Both the position numbers and the translations under genes were made by a program. Of a DNA stretch of 32,848 nucleotides, positions 14,939 through 23,926 are shown one piece after another. Under the pieces are notes generated by a model. The model was given only the letters and a program-made list of their open reading frames with translations. It searched no databases and was not told the origin of the DNA. Numbering within the stretch: the first letter of the stretch is position 1; each line of letters starts with the position of its first letter. The DNA is taken from assembly GCA_947456505.1 (NCBI GenBank), contig CANGTC010000023.1, positions 1 through 32,848 on the forward strand, given 5' to 3'. The DNA comes from Beijerinckiaceae bacterium (GTDB lineage Bacteria > Pseudomonadota > Alphaproteobacteria > Rhizobiales > Beijerinckiaceae).

Positions 14939-17900
14939 CTATCGGATCTGGATCAAGGTCTCCGTCAATTGCTTCTGGGTGTCGATCATCTTCGCGGACG
15001 CCTGAAAATTGCGCTGGGATGTGATAAGTTTCACCAACTCATCCGTCACATCGACATTGGACTGCTCCAGCGCGCCTGACTTGATTGAACCCAGACCGCC
15101 AATCCCCGCTTGTCCCATTAACGGCTCGCCAGACACCGCTGTCGCGACCCAATCTGCATTGCCGATCTGTTGCAAACCATTGGGATTGGCGAAGTTCGCC
15201 ACCATGATCTTGCCCAACGCCACGGTCTTGCCATTAGAATAACTCGCGCGAACGGTGCCGCTGGCGTCAATATCCAGTCCATCCATGCTCCCCTTGGGAT
15301 AACCATCCTGAGAAAGCGATGTGACGGAAAAAGCTGTATTGAACTGCGTCGTCGTTTTCCCAAAATCAATACCCAAATTCAGAGCGGCGGCGCTTCCTAG
15401 ATCCAACGGCGCCGTCCCGTCCTCCAACTGATCTGATGAATACTGGAAAGCCTCCAGCGGCGAAACAATCTTACCATAGGTGTCGAACGAAAGTTCGCCT
15501 TCGTCGAGATACAAAGGAACCCACTTCTGGTCGTTCGCCGGATCTGAGTTGCTTGTCACATAATTGGATGCAACGACTGTCCGCATAGTGCCATCGGCGT
15601 TCAATGCGGGCGCAAGGATAGTATATTGAGGTGTAGAACCACTCGTCTGCGTAACATTCTTCAACCCAAGGCTCGCGGACCCGATGACATTAATCTGGGA
15701 ATTTGGCCCGGTGCTTCCTGCGGTAAACTCAAGACGATTTTGATCGGGATTATACCGGACCACCACACCGCTCACTTTACCTTTGCTGGTTTCGAATTGA
15801 TTGACGCGCTCCTGGATCGCAGAAGCCAGGGTGTCTCCGGTATAGGCTTTTATCGGGAGAGTGATATCGCCTACAATGCCATCCACCGAGATCGTTAACT
15901 TGTTTTCAGAGTTAAGGACATTAGGCGTGAAGGTCTTGTTCATCGGAATGATGGCGCGCATTCCAATGGCGGTCGCATGTGTAGATGGAAGCCCCTCGCC
16001 AACTGCGGATTGGGTCAACGCACCCCCCGAAACATAGTTAACCCCAACTCCCAGCAGATTGCTGTTTCCATTGAAATCAACGACTGACACGGACCCAACG
16101 GTCTGCCCATTGGTGCTCTCGATGGCGGACGAAGAAACCCCATTCAGGCGAACATTGATAGGTAAATTATCGCCTGTGGAAGGACCGAAAACCGTAAGCT
16201 TGCTTTCGTTAAGGGCGACAGATATCGAGCCCAGGTCAGGTGGACGAACTTGAACCCCCGCCGCCTTTATTTGCTCTATCGAGATAGTACCCAACACAGC
16301 ACCATTAGCATTCCACGTCGCCACCAATGCGTTACCCGCCGCGCTGAACGTCACATTCGCAAATTCAGATATAGTATTCGCCTGTAGCGCCAAATCATCC
16401 ACAGTACCATGAGCTAGCGTCACGTCGTGGCTCGCCACCGAACCGTCATGCATCGGTATGGAAACCCTGTAAACATCCCCCTGCGACAGATTGAGCGAAG
16501 AACCAGTCGGATTCTTGAAAGCCAGCGTTTGAACGGTCCGGGTATTATCAGTGCCCGAAATTACGTCCGGAATAGAACCGACAACCGTGACATCCGTTAG
16601 ATCGATAGGATTGAGGATCCTGCTATTTCCATCATAGTCTTGAGCCATGGTAACCGTATCTGCCGGCCCAAAAGTCGTCCAAGAGAACAAAAGCTGCTGG
16701 CTGCCAGGATCGGACGTTACACTGACCTCAATTGGATCAGGGCTAGGCGGAACCTTGTTGGGATCATTGTAGTCCGAAATCGCACCATTTATGGCTGTCG
16801 CAAGTTCAGCGCGACGTTCCGCAGGGCTTTTTCCGGTCAGATCGGGCAAGGGACCAACGCTCAACGACACGGGAGCGACACCACTCGAGGGCGCAATTCT
16901 GAGTGTAAAATGATCGCCTGTCTGCAGTAATCCAGAAGCAGTCAGGGCCCTGCTTTCATAACTAGTGTCCGAACCAGGCGAAACTACGGTGTCTGCTGAG
17001 AAGTTGACCCGAACGAGCGTACTGTCGGTTCCCCGGACTGTCTGTTTAATAGAGACCGGCGAAGAAATAGGATCCGAACTGGGCCAGGTGAATTGAATTT
17101 TGTTATCAGCCGTCAGCGCAGCGACTGCTTTGACAGGATCTACGGGATTAGGCGACCCTACGGGACCATTATAAGATGATATCGCATCATTGATCTTGTT
17201 TAAGAGAAAATTTAACCGACCATTGACGGAAGGGAATGTCAGGGGCCCGATATGCAGTGTGACAGATTTTTTCCCGGATGATGGAGTAATAGAGATGTCA
17301 AATTTGTCGCCATTCATTAATTTCCCGCTTGGGCTTAATGACGCAACCAGTTCGCTTTGCGTTCCTTGAGTTGCGCTTTGTGTCGCCGCAGTGACATCCT
17401 TGAAGGTGACAGGAAGAGCCTGCTCCAACCCATCAAGAAAAGCTGCCTGCTGGGTTGCCGGATCACTAAGTTCAGGCGGCGTAAAATTATAGTTCAACAC
17501 TCTTCCATTAGCCATCAAAGACAATGTTTGAGACGAAGAAAAGCCAGTCGCAGTCAGATCATAAATTTGCTTCTGGGGCATAGCAGACGTTACAAGTAGA
17601 GATCGACCAACAGAGACCTTCGAGTTCACACCTGTCGACCCTGACACAAAACTGAATGTACTGTCGCCGTTGTAATCGACCCGAATGTCGCGTCGCTGAA
17701 AACTGGGATCGGGAATGGCGTCAGGCAAAGCTTCACCACCCACCCAACTCGATGCTGTTCCAATGGGCGTAGCGATGCTATCCGCCTTGGGTGGAATGCC
17801 GAGACTGTTTGCGGAAGTTGAGGCGTTAAAAACCTTGATAGCTGAATATTTATTGAGTTGATTGCTGTCGACCGTGAACGTCAACGCACGCGCCTGTTTG

Positions 17901-19414
17901 TCGTAACCGACAAGGATCGGGGGATGTAAGGGATCGTCGGCCCAATTCGCGGGCTTATCGAAATCCTCTCTTCTCTGGTTCAACAGATCGTTGAGTTTCC
18001 TTTGCGCTATCTTGACAAGCTCATCGCTGCTCAACGTAAGCTGATTGTCCGGCTGCGCCTTCGGCTGCCCTTGAACGGCGACTGTCGGCGTTCCGGAAGA
18101 ACCTCCCAAGCCCAGCAGGTCGATCTCAAGAGGATGATCGAGGGACAGGAGCGACTGCCCGTCCGGCTTGAGCAAATCAATTTGTAAAATGTCATTTCCA
18201 GCCACGACAGTTCCGCCGGGCGTCCGATAAGTGTCCTGAATCGTAAATTTACCAGCATCATCAAACTGATTATTGACGGCTTTCGTCAGAGCGTCAGCCA
18301 GTTCCGTGGCGAAATATTGCTTGCTGGGCTGATCCTGGACAATGCTTATGGACCGAGGGGGTGACCCATCGATCGAAACTGTAAACATATTGCCGCCCCA
18401 AAATACATTAGGGTCGTTACCTCCGCCTTCTTGTGTCGTCTGAAATAAAGCAGGATCGGTGACTATCGTCACCTTTCTATCGTTCGCCTCACCAAAATCA
18501 AATCCCTTAGCGCTCAATACTGACGCACTGGTTGAGGCGACAGTGTTATTTTGATTATCCTGTTTGTACAGAGGTTGAGTGACTGAATCAACTTTTAAAA
18601 GACCAACGACCTTATCAAGTTCGGCATCCGTTTTAATGCTACCGAATTGATCTATGTAGTATACATTGCCTTGAGAATTCTTAGCTTGCATGAGCGGCGG
18701 TTTTAATTCCGAGTCGCCTACAAACACATGTGTCTGCCACTTATTGCCAGACGAATTATCGCTGGCGTTGGCTGTTTTGACATAATAGATCGTCGCGATC
18801 CTGGCCGTTCCCAGTGAATCGTATATGGTGACCGAAGACGATTTTGAATAGGTACTGGGATTATTCTTATCAAACGCTACAGTTGATGGAATGACTTTGG
18901 AATCAGCAGGCAAATTCACAGCAAGCTGGATATTCGACGTCGCCTGAGGCGGCGGAGACGTCATAGGCAACTGCAGACTCTTTGCTGCGCTAACGCCCGT
19001 TGCAAATACAGAACCATCAGAGTTTACAGGATAAACCTGCAGGTGCTGACCTTGGCTGTCGACCACATAAAAGTCGCTGTTGACTGTAAAAGAACCGCTG
19101 CGTGAAAAAATAATTTGGCTAGAAGAGAGGCTTGGTTTGAGGGTAAAAAATCCCTGTCCTGAAATCGCTATATCGAGCGTATTGCCGCTTGTCGCGAGAT
19201 TGCCCTGCGTAAACTGCTGTTTGATTGATTTCAGCAGGGTTCCAGAGCCGATGGTGAATTTGGAAGATTGAGACGGAGACGTCGAAAAAATATCCCCGAA
19301 TTCAGCTGTAGAGCGCTTGAATCCTGTAGTGCCGATATTTGCAATATTATTGGAGGTGGTTGCAATCTCGTTCTGGGCTCCGTGAAGGCCTGTAAGTGCG
19401 GTGGAAAATGACAT
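14939..19414 (-). CDS. flgE: Giant flagellar hook protein FlgE (1491 residues)
   Basis: FlgE polymerises into the flexible hook joining rod and filament; it is exported by the flagellar type III system. The N-terminus has the hook/rod signature (SFSTALTGLHGAQNEIATTSNNIANIGTTG is the D0 helix; SGQGFF at 85-90; FSRSGSF at 103-109). The C-terminus has the matching D0 helix (ALEQSNVDVTDELVKLITSQRNFQASAKMI, then TLIQIR). Between them lie about 1000 extra residues: enteric FlgE is about 400 and many alphaproteobacterial forms are below 700. The insert is Ser/Thr/Asp-rich and contains repeated modules (see the repeat entries). The whole frame is open, so it is not an assembly fusion. The ATG has GAAGAG upstream. 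No other recognisable flagellar gene is in the window, so the gene is detached from its usual cluster. Confidence 0.93.
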   Translation of the reverse strand: MSFSTALTGLHGAQNEIATTSNNIANIGTTGFKRSTAEFGDIFSTSPSQSSKFTIGSGTLLKSIKQQFTQGNLATSGNTLDIAISGQGFFTLKPSLSSSQIIFSRSGSFTVNSDFYVVDSQGQHLQVYPVNSDGSVFATGVSAAKSLQLPMTSPPPQATSNIQLAVNLPADSKVIPSTVAFDKNNPSTYSKSSSVTIYDSLGTARIATIYYVKTANASDNSSGNKWQTHVFVGDSELKPPLMQAKNSQGNVYYIDQFGSIKTDAELDKVVGLLKVDSVTQPLYKQDNQNNTVASTSASVLSAKGFDFGEANDRKVTIVTDPALFQTTQEGGGNDPNVFWGGNMFTVSIDGSPPRSISIVQDQPSKQYFATELADALTKAVNNQFDDAGKFTIQDTYRTPGGTVVAGNDILQIDLLKPDGQSLLSLDHPLEIDLLGLGGSSGTPTVAVQGQPKAQPDNQLTLSSDELVKIAQRKLNDLLNQRREDFDKPANWADDPLHPPILVGYDKQARALTFTVDSNQLNKYSAIKVFNASTSANSLGIPPKADSIATPIGTASSWVGGEALPDAIPDPSFQRRDIRVDYNGDSTFSFVSGSTGVNSKVSVGRSLLVTSAMPQKQIYDLTATGFSSSQTLSLMANGRVLNYNFTPPELSDPATQQAAFLDGLEQALPVTFKDVTAATQSATQGTQSELVASLSPSGKLMNGDKFDISITPSSGKKSVTLHIGPLTFPSVNGRLNFLLNKINDAISSYNGPVGSPNPVDPVKAVAALTADNKIQFTWPSSDPISSPVSIKQTVRGTDSTLVRVNFSADTVVSPGSDTSYESRALTASGLLQTGDHFTLRIAPSSGVAPVSLSVGPLPDLTGKSPAERRAELATAINGAISDYNDPNKVPPSPDPIEVSVTSDPGSQQLLFSWTTFGPADTVTMAQDYDGNSRILNPIDLTDVTVVGSIPDVISGTDNTRTVQTLAFKNPTGSSLNLSQGDVYRVSIPMHDGSVASHDVTLAHGTVDDLALQANTISEFANVTFSAAGNALVATWNANGAVLGTISIEQIKAAGVQVRPPDLGSISVALNESKLTVFGPSTGDNLPINVRLNGVSSSAIESTNGQTVGSVSVVDFNGNSNLLGVGVNYVSGGALTQSAVGEGLPSTHATAIGMRAIIPMNKTFTPNVLNSENKLTISVDGIVGDITLPIKAYTGDTLASAIQERVNQFETSKGKVSGVVVRYNPDQNRLEFTAGSTGPNSQINVIGSASLGLKNVTQTSGSTPQYTILAPALNADGTMRTVVASNYVTSNSDPANDQKWVPLYLDEGELSFDTYGKIVSPLEAFQYSSDQLEDGTAPLDLGSAAALNLGIDFGKTTTQFNTAFSVTSLSQDGYPKGSMDGLDIDASGTVRASYSNGKTVALGKIMVANFANPNGLQQIGNADWVATAVSGEPLMGQAGIGGLGSIKSGALEQSNVDVTDELVKLITSQRNFQASAKMIDTQKQLTETLIQIR
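16268..16540 (-). repeat. FlgE insert module C (degenerate)
   Basis: Residues 959-1049: FKNPTGSSLNLSQGDVYRVSI, HDVTLAHG, then FSAAGNALVATW and GTISIEQIK. It keeps the GD-x-x-x-x-x-I strand and the N-x-L-x-x-x-W strand of modules A and B but lacks the PSSG loop, so it is a weaker third copy. Confidence 0.45.
16637..16963 (-). repeat. FlgE insert module B
   Basis: Residues 818-926: LTASGLLQTGDHFTLRI, APSSGVAPVSLSVGPL, a helix ending NGAISDYNDP, then VTSDPGSQQLLFSW and VTMAQ. It aligns by eye with module A over its full length, including the GD, PSSG, GPL, AIS-YN and F-W landmarks. Confidence 0.7.
17045..17359 (-). repeat. FlgE insert module A
   Basis: Residues 686-790 of FlgE: LSPSGKLMNGDKFDISI, TPSSGKKSVTLHIGPL, a helix ending NDAISSYNGP, then VAALTADNKIQFTW and VSIKQ. 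The same order of elements recurs in module B about 132 residues later, showing a tandem domain duplication that has diverged. Confidence 0.7.
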
Positions 19415-19681
19415 GTCTGACGTCTCTTCTGCTGGTCTTTGTCTACTTCAGGAATTGTTGGAATCCGGCATCAATAAAACGGTTACGCGAATTGCAGGGA
19501 CTATGGGCGCGGCTGGATAAAACTCATTAATCAGCCATTTCACTTCACCCCCACAAGCTCAACTGAGGAAAATCTACTCTTTAAAACTCCATCTCGGTTC
19601 GCTAAGTCCATCCGGCGAATAAGCTTGCAGCGATCAGTGGCGGGAATATCCTTGTCTAAAGCGCCAACAGGCCCCTGCGCA

Positions 19682-20122
19682 TCAAGCTGCATTAGGATTG
19701 ATTGCGATCTGGACCTTATTTCCTTCGAAGGAAATCGCCCATTTCATCTCTTTCTTCGCCGACGTTTGATCCTTGACAGCTCCCGATATGGCGACTCCCC
19801 GGTGCGCTGCCGCCAGATAATTCGAACTGCTTTGAGACGCGGCGGTTTGTTGGCTCGCCAACGAGGCTGCCTGCAGTTCAAAGATTTCCTGGAACCGGTT
19901 GACTCTACCGGATTGACCATAGGCATCCAATTTTTCAGGAGCCTTTGGCGCCTCGTTGGCGCTCCTGTCGGAGTAAAAACCCGTCGCTCCGATATGAGCA
20001 TAGGTAAGCGGTTCATCGACAGCGGCGAACGTTGTCGATTGGGTTTGCCCAGTCGCGATATTTCGACCGGTTCCCGCCAAAGTCCTCGTTGCCAGAACGC
20101 TTGAAGTGCTGATCGGTACCAT
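19682..20122 (-). CDS. Unknown 146-residue protein upstream of flgE
   Basis: From the ATG at 20122 the product is MVPISTSSVLATRTL... to INPNAA, Ser/Ala/Gln-rich with no signal peptide or membrane segment. The central part (NRFQEIFELQAASLASQQTAASQSSSNYLAAA) looks like a long amphipathic helix, and the C-terminus (MKWAISFEGNKVQIAINPNA) like a small beta unit. GGGGGG lies just upstream of this ATG; a longer start at 20164 (MVNGAPFYPIGG) has no ribosome site. It precedes flgE on the same strand by 267 bp and may be a flagellar accessory or export-related protein. That rests only on position and composition. Confidence 0.6.
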   Translation of the reverse strand: MVPISTSSVLATRTLAGTGRNIATGQTQSTTFAAVDEPLTYAHIGATGFYSDRSANEAPKAPEKLDAYGQSGRVNRFQEIFELQAASLASQQTAASQSSSNYLAAAHRGVAISGAVKDQTSAKKEMKWAISFEGNKVQIAINPNAA

Positions 20123-20447
20123 GCTTTGCCCCCCAATGGGATAAAACGGCGCGCCGTTAACCATTTGTTAGCAAATTCGGCGCCAGCAAGCGGACCTCAA
20201 GAATCAACAACTTGAGAGAGGACTGCTACGTGCGACCCCGCAAATTCTCCCCCAAAGTTTGAAAATTGGACGACACGCTCCAGCTATATCATTGCAATAA
20301 ATAGTTTGCAGAACTGTCAGCACTGCCCCCGAGCCCTACCAATAGGTCCAAACGCAATCCCGCATAAAAATCGAAATACAGGCATTTTTAACTTTATCTT
20401 TGCAATTGAGGGATAGGCACATACCCATCAGGCGTTAATGGTTTCCA

Positions 20448-21561
20448 ATGAGACCCATCGCATCTATCATCCTGGATGAGCGATATAATGCGCAGCGCGA
20501 TTTCAGCGCAGCACTGGGGAGCGGGACTTTGGCAACTTTCTTCTTCAAGACCGGTTTGGTTGCGACGGCTATCCACCTAACGTCTCCCGCCCTCGCCGAA
20601 CCTGTGGCAGAGTTCTATAGAGGAAAACAGGTTTCCTTGATCGTTCCCTCGGGAGTAGGAGGCGGTTATGATCTCTACACACGATTTTTAGCCCGCTTCT
20701 ATGGCAAATATATTCCGGGCAACCCCGGGATGGTCGTCAAGAACGTACCTGGCGCGGGGGGGCATCACGGCGGCAAACGCCATGGCGTCGACGACCGCCG
20801 CCGATGGCCTGACGATAGCCATGGTTCAAAATACTGTGACGCTGAACCAGTTGACCAAGGCTGCCGCAGTCCGTTTCGACGTCCGCAAGTTCGAGTGGAT
20901 CGGCAACATGAGCATTGCCTCTACGATTTGCGCCCTTTCGGGAAAGGCGAGAGATGCGACGCCGCAGGACCTCCTGAAGCAAGAGATTGTGGTCGGCGCT
21001 ACTTTTGGGTCTCCGAGCATGATCCCATCCGTTCTTAACAACCTCGCAGGGACAAAATTCAGAGTAGTTCAAGGTTATGTCTCCACATCCAACGTTCAGA
21101 TCGCCATGGAGGCAGGTGAAGTGTCCGGTCTGTGCGGATGGTCATGGGACGGTGCACGGGTGAATGGACGCGACATGTTCAATCGCGGGATTGCAAAGCC
21201 GGTCATCGATATCGCCATTCAACCCCAGCCTGAATTACAGAAAATGGGCGTGCCGTTCCTGATGGACTTCCTGCCGGAAGGGGACAAGAAGGAAGCGCTC
21301 AAGGTCATTCTCAGCACGCAGGTCTATAATCGCCCATTCGCTGCGCCGCCTGGAACTCCAAAAGACAGACTCGCGGCCTTGCGTCTCGCGTTCTCGCAGA
21401 CAATGGCTGATTCCGAGTTCTTGCAAGAAGCAGACAAGCTTGGTTTGGACATCGCTTATTTACCCGGCGAACGCATTCTCGAATTGATTACGCTCGCCCT
21501 CGACGCACCACAAAGGATCCAGGATGCGGCCGTTGATGAACTAAACAAGGCCGGATTCTGA
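20448..21561 (+). pseudogene. Bug/TctC-type periplasmic solute-binding protein, frameshifted
   Basis: Two overlapping frames together encode one tripartite-tricarboxylate-transporter receptor. The first part (from 20448) gives a signal-like segment ending SPALAEP, then EFYRGKQVSLIVPSGVGGGYDLYTR and GNPGMVVKNVPGAGG. The second frame continues with ITAANAMASTTAADGL, VRKFEWIGNM, and so on to LNKAGF at 21561. The break falls in a run of seven G at 20756-20762; removing one G joins the frames exactly at GAGG-ITAA. The rest of the protein is intact and family-like, so the mutation is recent, a phase-variable tract, or a sequencing error. Such proteins bind organic anions in the periplasm for TctAB transporters; none is visible here. 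The true start is uncertain because about 45 residues precede the signal cleavage site. Confidence 0.85.
20756..20762 (+). other. Seven-G tract that breaks the binding-protein frame
   Basis: GGGGGGG after GGCGC. Six G would keep the frame (codons GGC GCG GGG GGC ATC). With seven, downstream reading shifts and the first frame runs on out of phase to a stop at 21038. Confidence 0.85.
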
Positions 21562-21665
21562 ACGTTCGAGCACGTCACTGGCGCATAACGCGCCCAGCGT
21601 ATTCTTGAAAGCCCCCGCTGATCGATCTAAACTACTTAATAAGACACAAACAAAAGGAAACGCAC

Positions 21666-22619
21666 ATGCGGAAGGTCGCCGTCACCATTCCCTATTTTGA
21701 TTTCTTTCCGCATTTGAAGGACGAATTGCGAGCCATCTATCCTGATGCAAAATTTCGCACGGACCGGATGCGCTTCAATGAAGATCAGTTGATCGACTAT
21801 CTGCGCGGCTATGATGCGGCCGTTATCGGAATCGAGACAATTACAGAAAAGGTTCTCAGCGCATTGCCGGACCTGAAAGTGCTGTCGCTGTGCTCAGCGG
21901 GCGTTGATCATATCGATCCAGACTTGTTGAACCGACACAATATCAAGATGTGGTGGGCGCCGGGCGTCAACAAGATTTCAGTCGCCGAACTTGCCGTCTG
22001 CTACATGATCATGGCCAACCGAAAGGTTCACTTTTTCTCCGGCATCCTTCGTAAAGGGGAGTGGAAGGGACCGGTGGGCTTCGGCGCGGATCTGCGTGGC
22101 AAAACCATCGGCATTCACGGATGCGGTCATATCGGCAAGGAAGTGGTACGCTTGCTACAACCCTTCGGCGTCAAAATCATCATCTGCGACAAGGTCGACA
22201 TGGCCGATTTCTGCAAGGAGCAGAACATTGAGCAAGTGAGCCAGGATGCGCTTTTCGCCCGATCTGACGTATTGACGATCCACCTATCGCGCAATTCATC
22301 GACCATCGGTCTCTATACGCACGAGAATATCGCGAAGTTGAAACCGGGCATGATTTTGGTCAACATCGCGCGTGGTACGCTGGTGGATGAAACCGCACTC
22401 AAGGACGCACTGGATTCTGGACATATATCGGGAGCTGCCTTCGACGTATTCGCAGTTGAACCAGCCAACAACAATCCTTTGATCCATCATCCCCAGATGT
22501 TCGCTTCTCCGCACATCGGCGCCACCACCAGTGAATCCTGGGAGAATATGCTTCGCTCGGGCATGTATGGAGTTGAAAAAGCATGGACGCCGCAGACCGG
22601 CGTCTATCCATTCGACTAA
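21666..22619 (+). CDS. D-isomer-specific 2-hydroxyacid dehydrogenase
   Basis: A 317-residue cytoplasmic NAD(P)-dependent dehydrogenase. The nucleotide-binding motif is GIHGCGHIGKEV. The catalytic triad is visible as Arg in VNIARGTLVDE, Glu in FDVFAVEPAN and His in SPHIGATTSES. The length fits the glyoxylate/hydroxypyruvate reductase and phosphoglycerate dehydrogenase group; the exact substrate cannot be read. AAAAGGAAACGC provides a ribosome site before the ATG. It lies 104 bp downstream of the broken binding-protein gene on the same strand, and another binding-protein gene converges on it, so it may take part in catabolism of an imported organic acid (inference). Confidence 0.88.
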   Translation: MRKVAVTIPYFDFFPHLKDELRAIYPDAKFRTDRMRFNEDQLIDYLRGYDAAVIGIETITEKVLSALPDLKVLSLCSAGVDHIDPDLLNRHNIKMWWAPGVNKISVAELAVCYMIMANRKVHFFSGILRKGEWKGPVGFGADLRGKTIGIHGCGHIGKEVVRLLQPFGVKIIICDKVDMADFCKEQNIEQVSQDALFARSDVLTIHLSRNSSTIGLYTHENIAKLKPGMILVNIARGTLVDETALKDALDSGHISGAAFDVFAVEPANNNPLIHHPQMFASPHIGATTSESWENMLRSGMYGVEKAWTPQTGVYPFD

Positions 22620-22621
22620 GC

Positions 22622-22679
22622 GCGACGGCTGCGTCAAGTCATCAACTTACCAAGGCTGTTCACGCATCCGCGCCGTCGC
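22622..22679. terminator. Inverted repeat between convergent genes
   Basis: GCGACGGC (22622-22629) and GCCGTCGC (22672-22679) are perfect complements, with further pairing of TGCG and CGCA inside. It fills the 60 bp between the convergent dehydrogenase and binding-protein genes. The long spacer makes it an atypical terminator. Confidence 0.45.
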
Positions 22680-23702
22680 TCATATCGGTTTGATATGGGC
22701 GAACGCGATGACCTCAGCCCATTTTTTCGCCTCACTGCGAAGGAGGTCGCCAAACTGGTTCGCCGACAGCCGCAAGGGGGTAGCCCCAAAGGAGCCAATT
22801 TTTGTCTGTACGTCGGCTTCACCCAACCCTCTTGCAATTTCCGCAGACAATCTGTCAATGATCGCCGGGTCGACGCTCTTTGGCGCCGCCGTACCTGTAA
22901 TCGAGGTTGCGTCATAGCCAACAAGCGTTTCGGCGACGGCTGGCGTATCAGGCAGATGCGGCGAGCGCATCACAGATGTGACGGCGATGGCGCGTAGTTT
23001 GCCATCCAGAATATAGGGAAGCGATGTCGGCAGAGGGTCCCACGCGCACTGGAGACGCCCGCCAAGAAGATCACTCAAGACCTGGGGCGAACCGCGATAG
23101 GGTACATGCGTCATGGAGGCGCCCGTCTTCATCTTGAACAACTCGGCGGCAATATGGGAGATGCTCCCAACGCCGCCTGATCCATGGTTGAGCAAACCGG
23201 GATTGGCCTTCGCGTAGGAGATGAACTCAGCCATCGTCTTAGCGGGGAAATCAGGCGAAACGACAATGACGAAGGGCACTTCATAAACGCCGGCCACGGG
23301 CGCGAGGTCGGTCAACGGATTAAACGTGAGATTGGGATAAAGCGACATATTGGCCGCAGCCGCATTGGACAATTGCAGAAAAGTGTAGCCATCGGGTGGT
23401 TGATGGACGACATATTCAACGCCGACATTGCCGCCCGCCCCTGCCCTGTTCTCAATAACAAATTGCTGCCCCAGCCTTGCGCCCAGCCTGTCGCCCATAA
23501 TGCGCGCAACTATGTCATTGGCGCCGCCCGCGATGAAGGTGACGACGAGATGCACAGGCCGATCAGGCCAGGTGGTAGCCCCAAAAGCCCGCGACGTAAG
23601 TGTCGGCAGGGCCGCAGCCAAGAATCCTGTCGCTTGACGACGCGTTATCATGAACGCTTTGGTTCGCGATTGCGCGCCGCCGACAGCCTGGAACCCAGCC
23701 AT
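22680..23702 (-). CDS. Bug/TctC-type periplasmic solute-binding protein
   Basis: A 340-residue tripartite-tricarboxylate-transporter receptor. The leader contains a Tat-like motif (TRRQATGFLAAALPTL) cut near SRAFGA. The mature protein begins WPDRPVHLVVTFIAGGANDIVAR and shows the family landmarks VIENRAGAGGNVG, PPDGYTFLQL, the LLNHGSGGVGS loop, MTHVPYRG and WDPLPTS. It binds an organic acid in the periplasm; the ligand is unknown and no TctA/TctB membrane partner is in view. The start at 23702 has GGAGGG a few bases upstream; a later ATG at 23651 (MITRRQ) would give a more normal Tat leader. Unlike the Bug gene at 20448 this one is intact. Confidence 0.88.
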   Translation of the reverse strand: MAGFQAVGGAQSRTKAFMITRRQATGFLAAALPTLTSRAFGATTWPDRPVHLVVTFIAGGANDIVARIMGDRLGARLGQQFVIENRAGAGGNVGVEYVVHQPPDGYTFLQLSNAAAANMSLYPNLTFNPLTDLAPVAGVYEVPFVIVVSPDFPAKTMAEFISYAKANPGLLNHGSGGVGSISHIAAELFKMKTGASMTHVPYRGSPQVLSDLLGGRLQCAWDPLPTSLPYILDGKLRAIAVTSVMRSPHLPDTPAVAETLVGYDATSITGTAAPKSVDPAIIDRLSAEIARGLGEADVQTKIGSFGATPLRLSANQFGDLLRSEAKKWAEVIAFAHIKPI

Positions 23703-23926
23703 GATCCCTCCGTTGAGCTTTGAGGGTCACACGCGAGATAGCCTTGCAAAAACGCTTCCGCCCTCAATTTATTGCTTGGGAAGCATACTGCGCCAGAACA
23801 AGAACAGGAAGCAAGCGGCGTCCATCAGCCGAAAAAGAAGAAGAGAACTCCTGAGCTCGAAAAATTGAATTGCTAAACTAAATCAACGTGAACGGACGCC
23901 CTAAATTCCCAATGAGCCTGTAGCGA
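23703..23926. other. Intergenic region between the Bug gene and the small secreted-protein gene
   Basis: 224 bp without a supported gene. It should hold the promoter of the Bug gene (minus strand) and the end of the efflux operon. No clear promoter elements can be assigned. Confidence 0.4.

Noticed and set aside
19415-19681. Search for a sigma-54 or sigma-28 promoter before flgE
   Set aside because: No TGGCAC-N5-TTGC or TAAA-N15-GCCGATAA match was found on the minus strand.
19625-20104. 159-residue open frame on the plus strand opposite the gene upstream of flgE
   Set aside because: It is antisense to the better-supported minus-strand gene, has Arg/Cys-rich composition typical of a shadow frame and no family signal.
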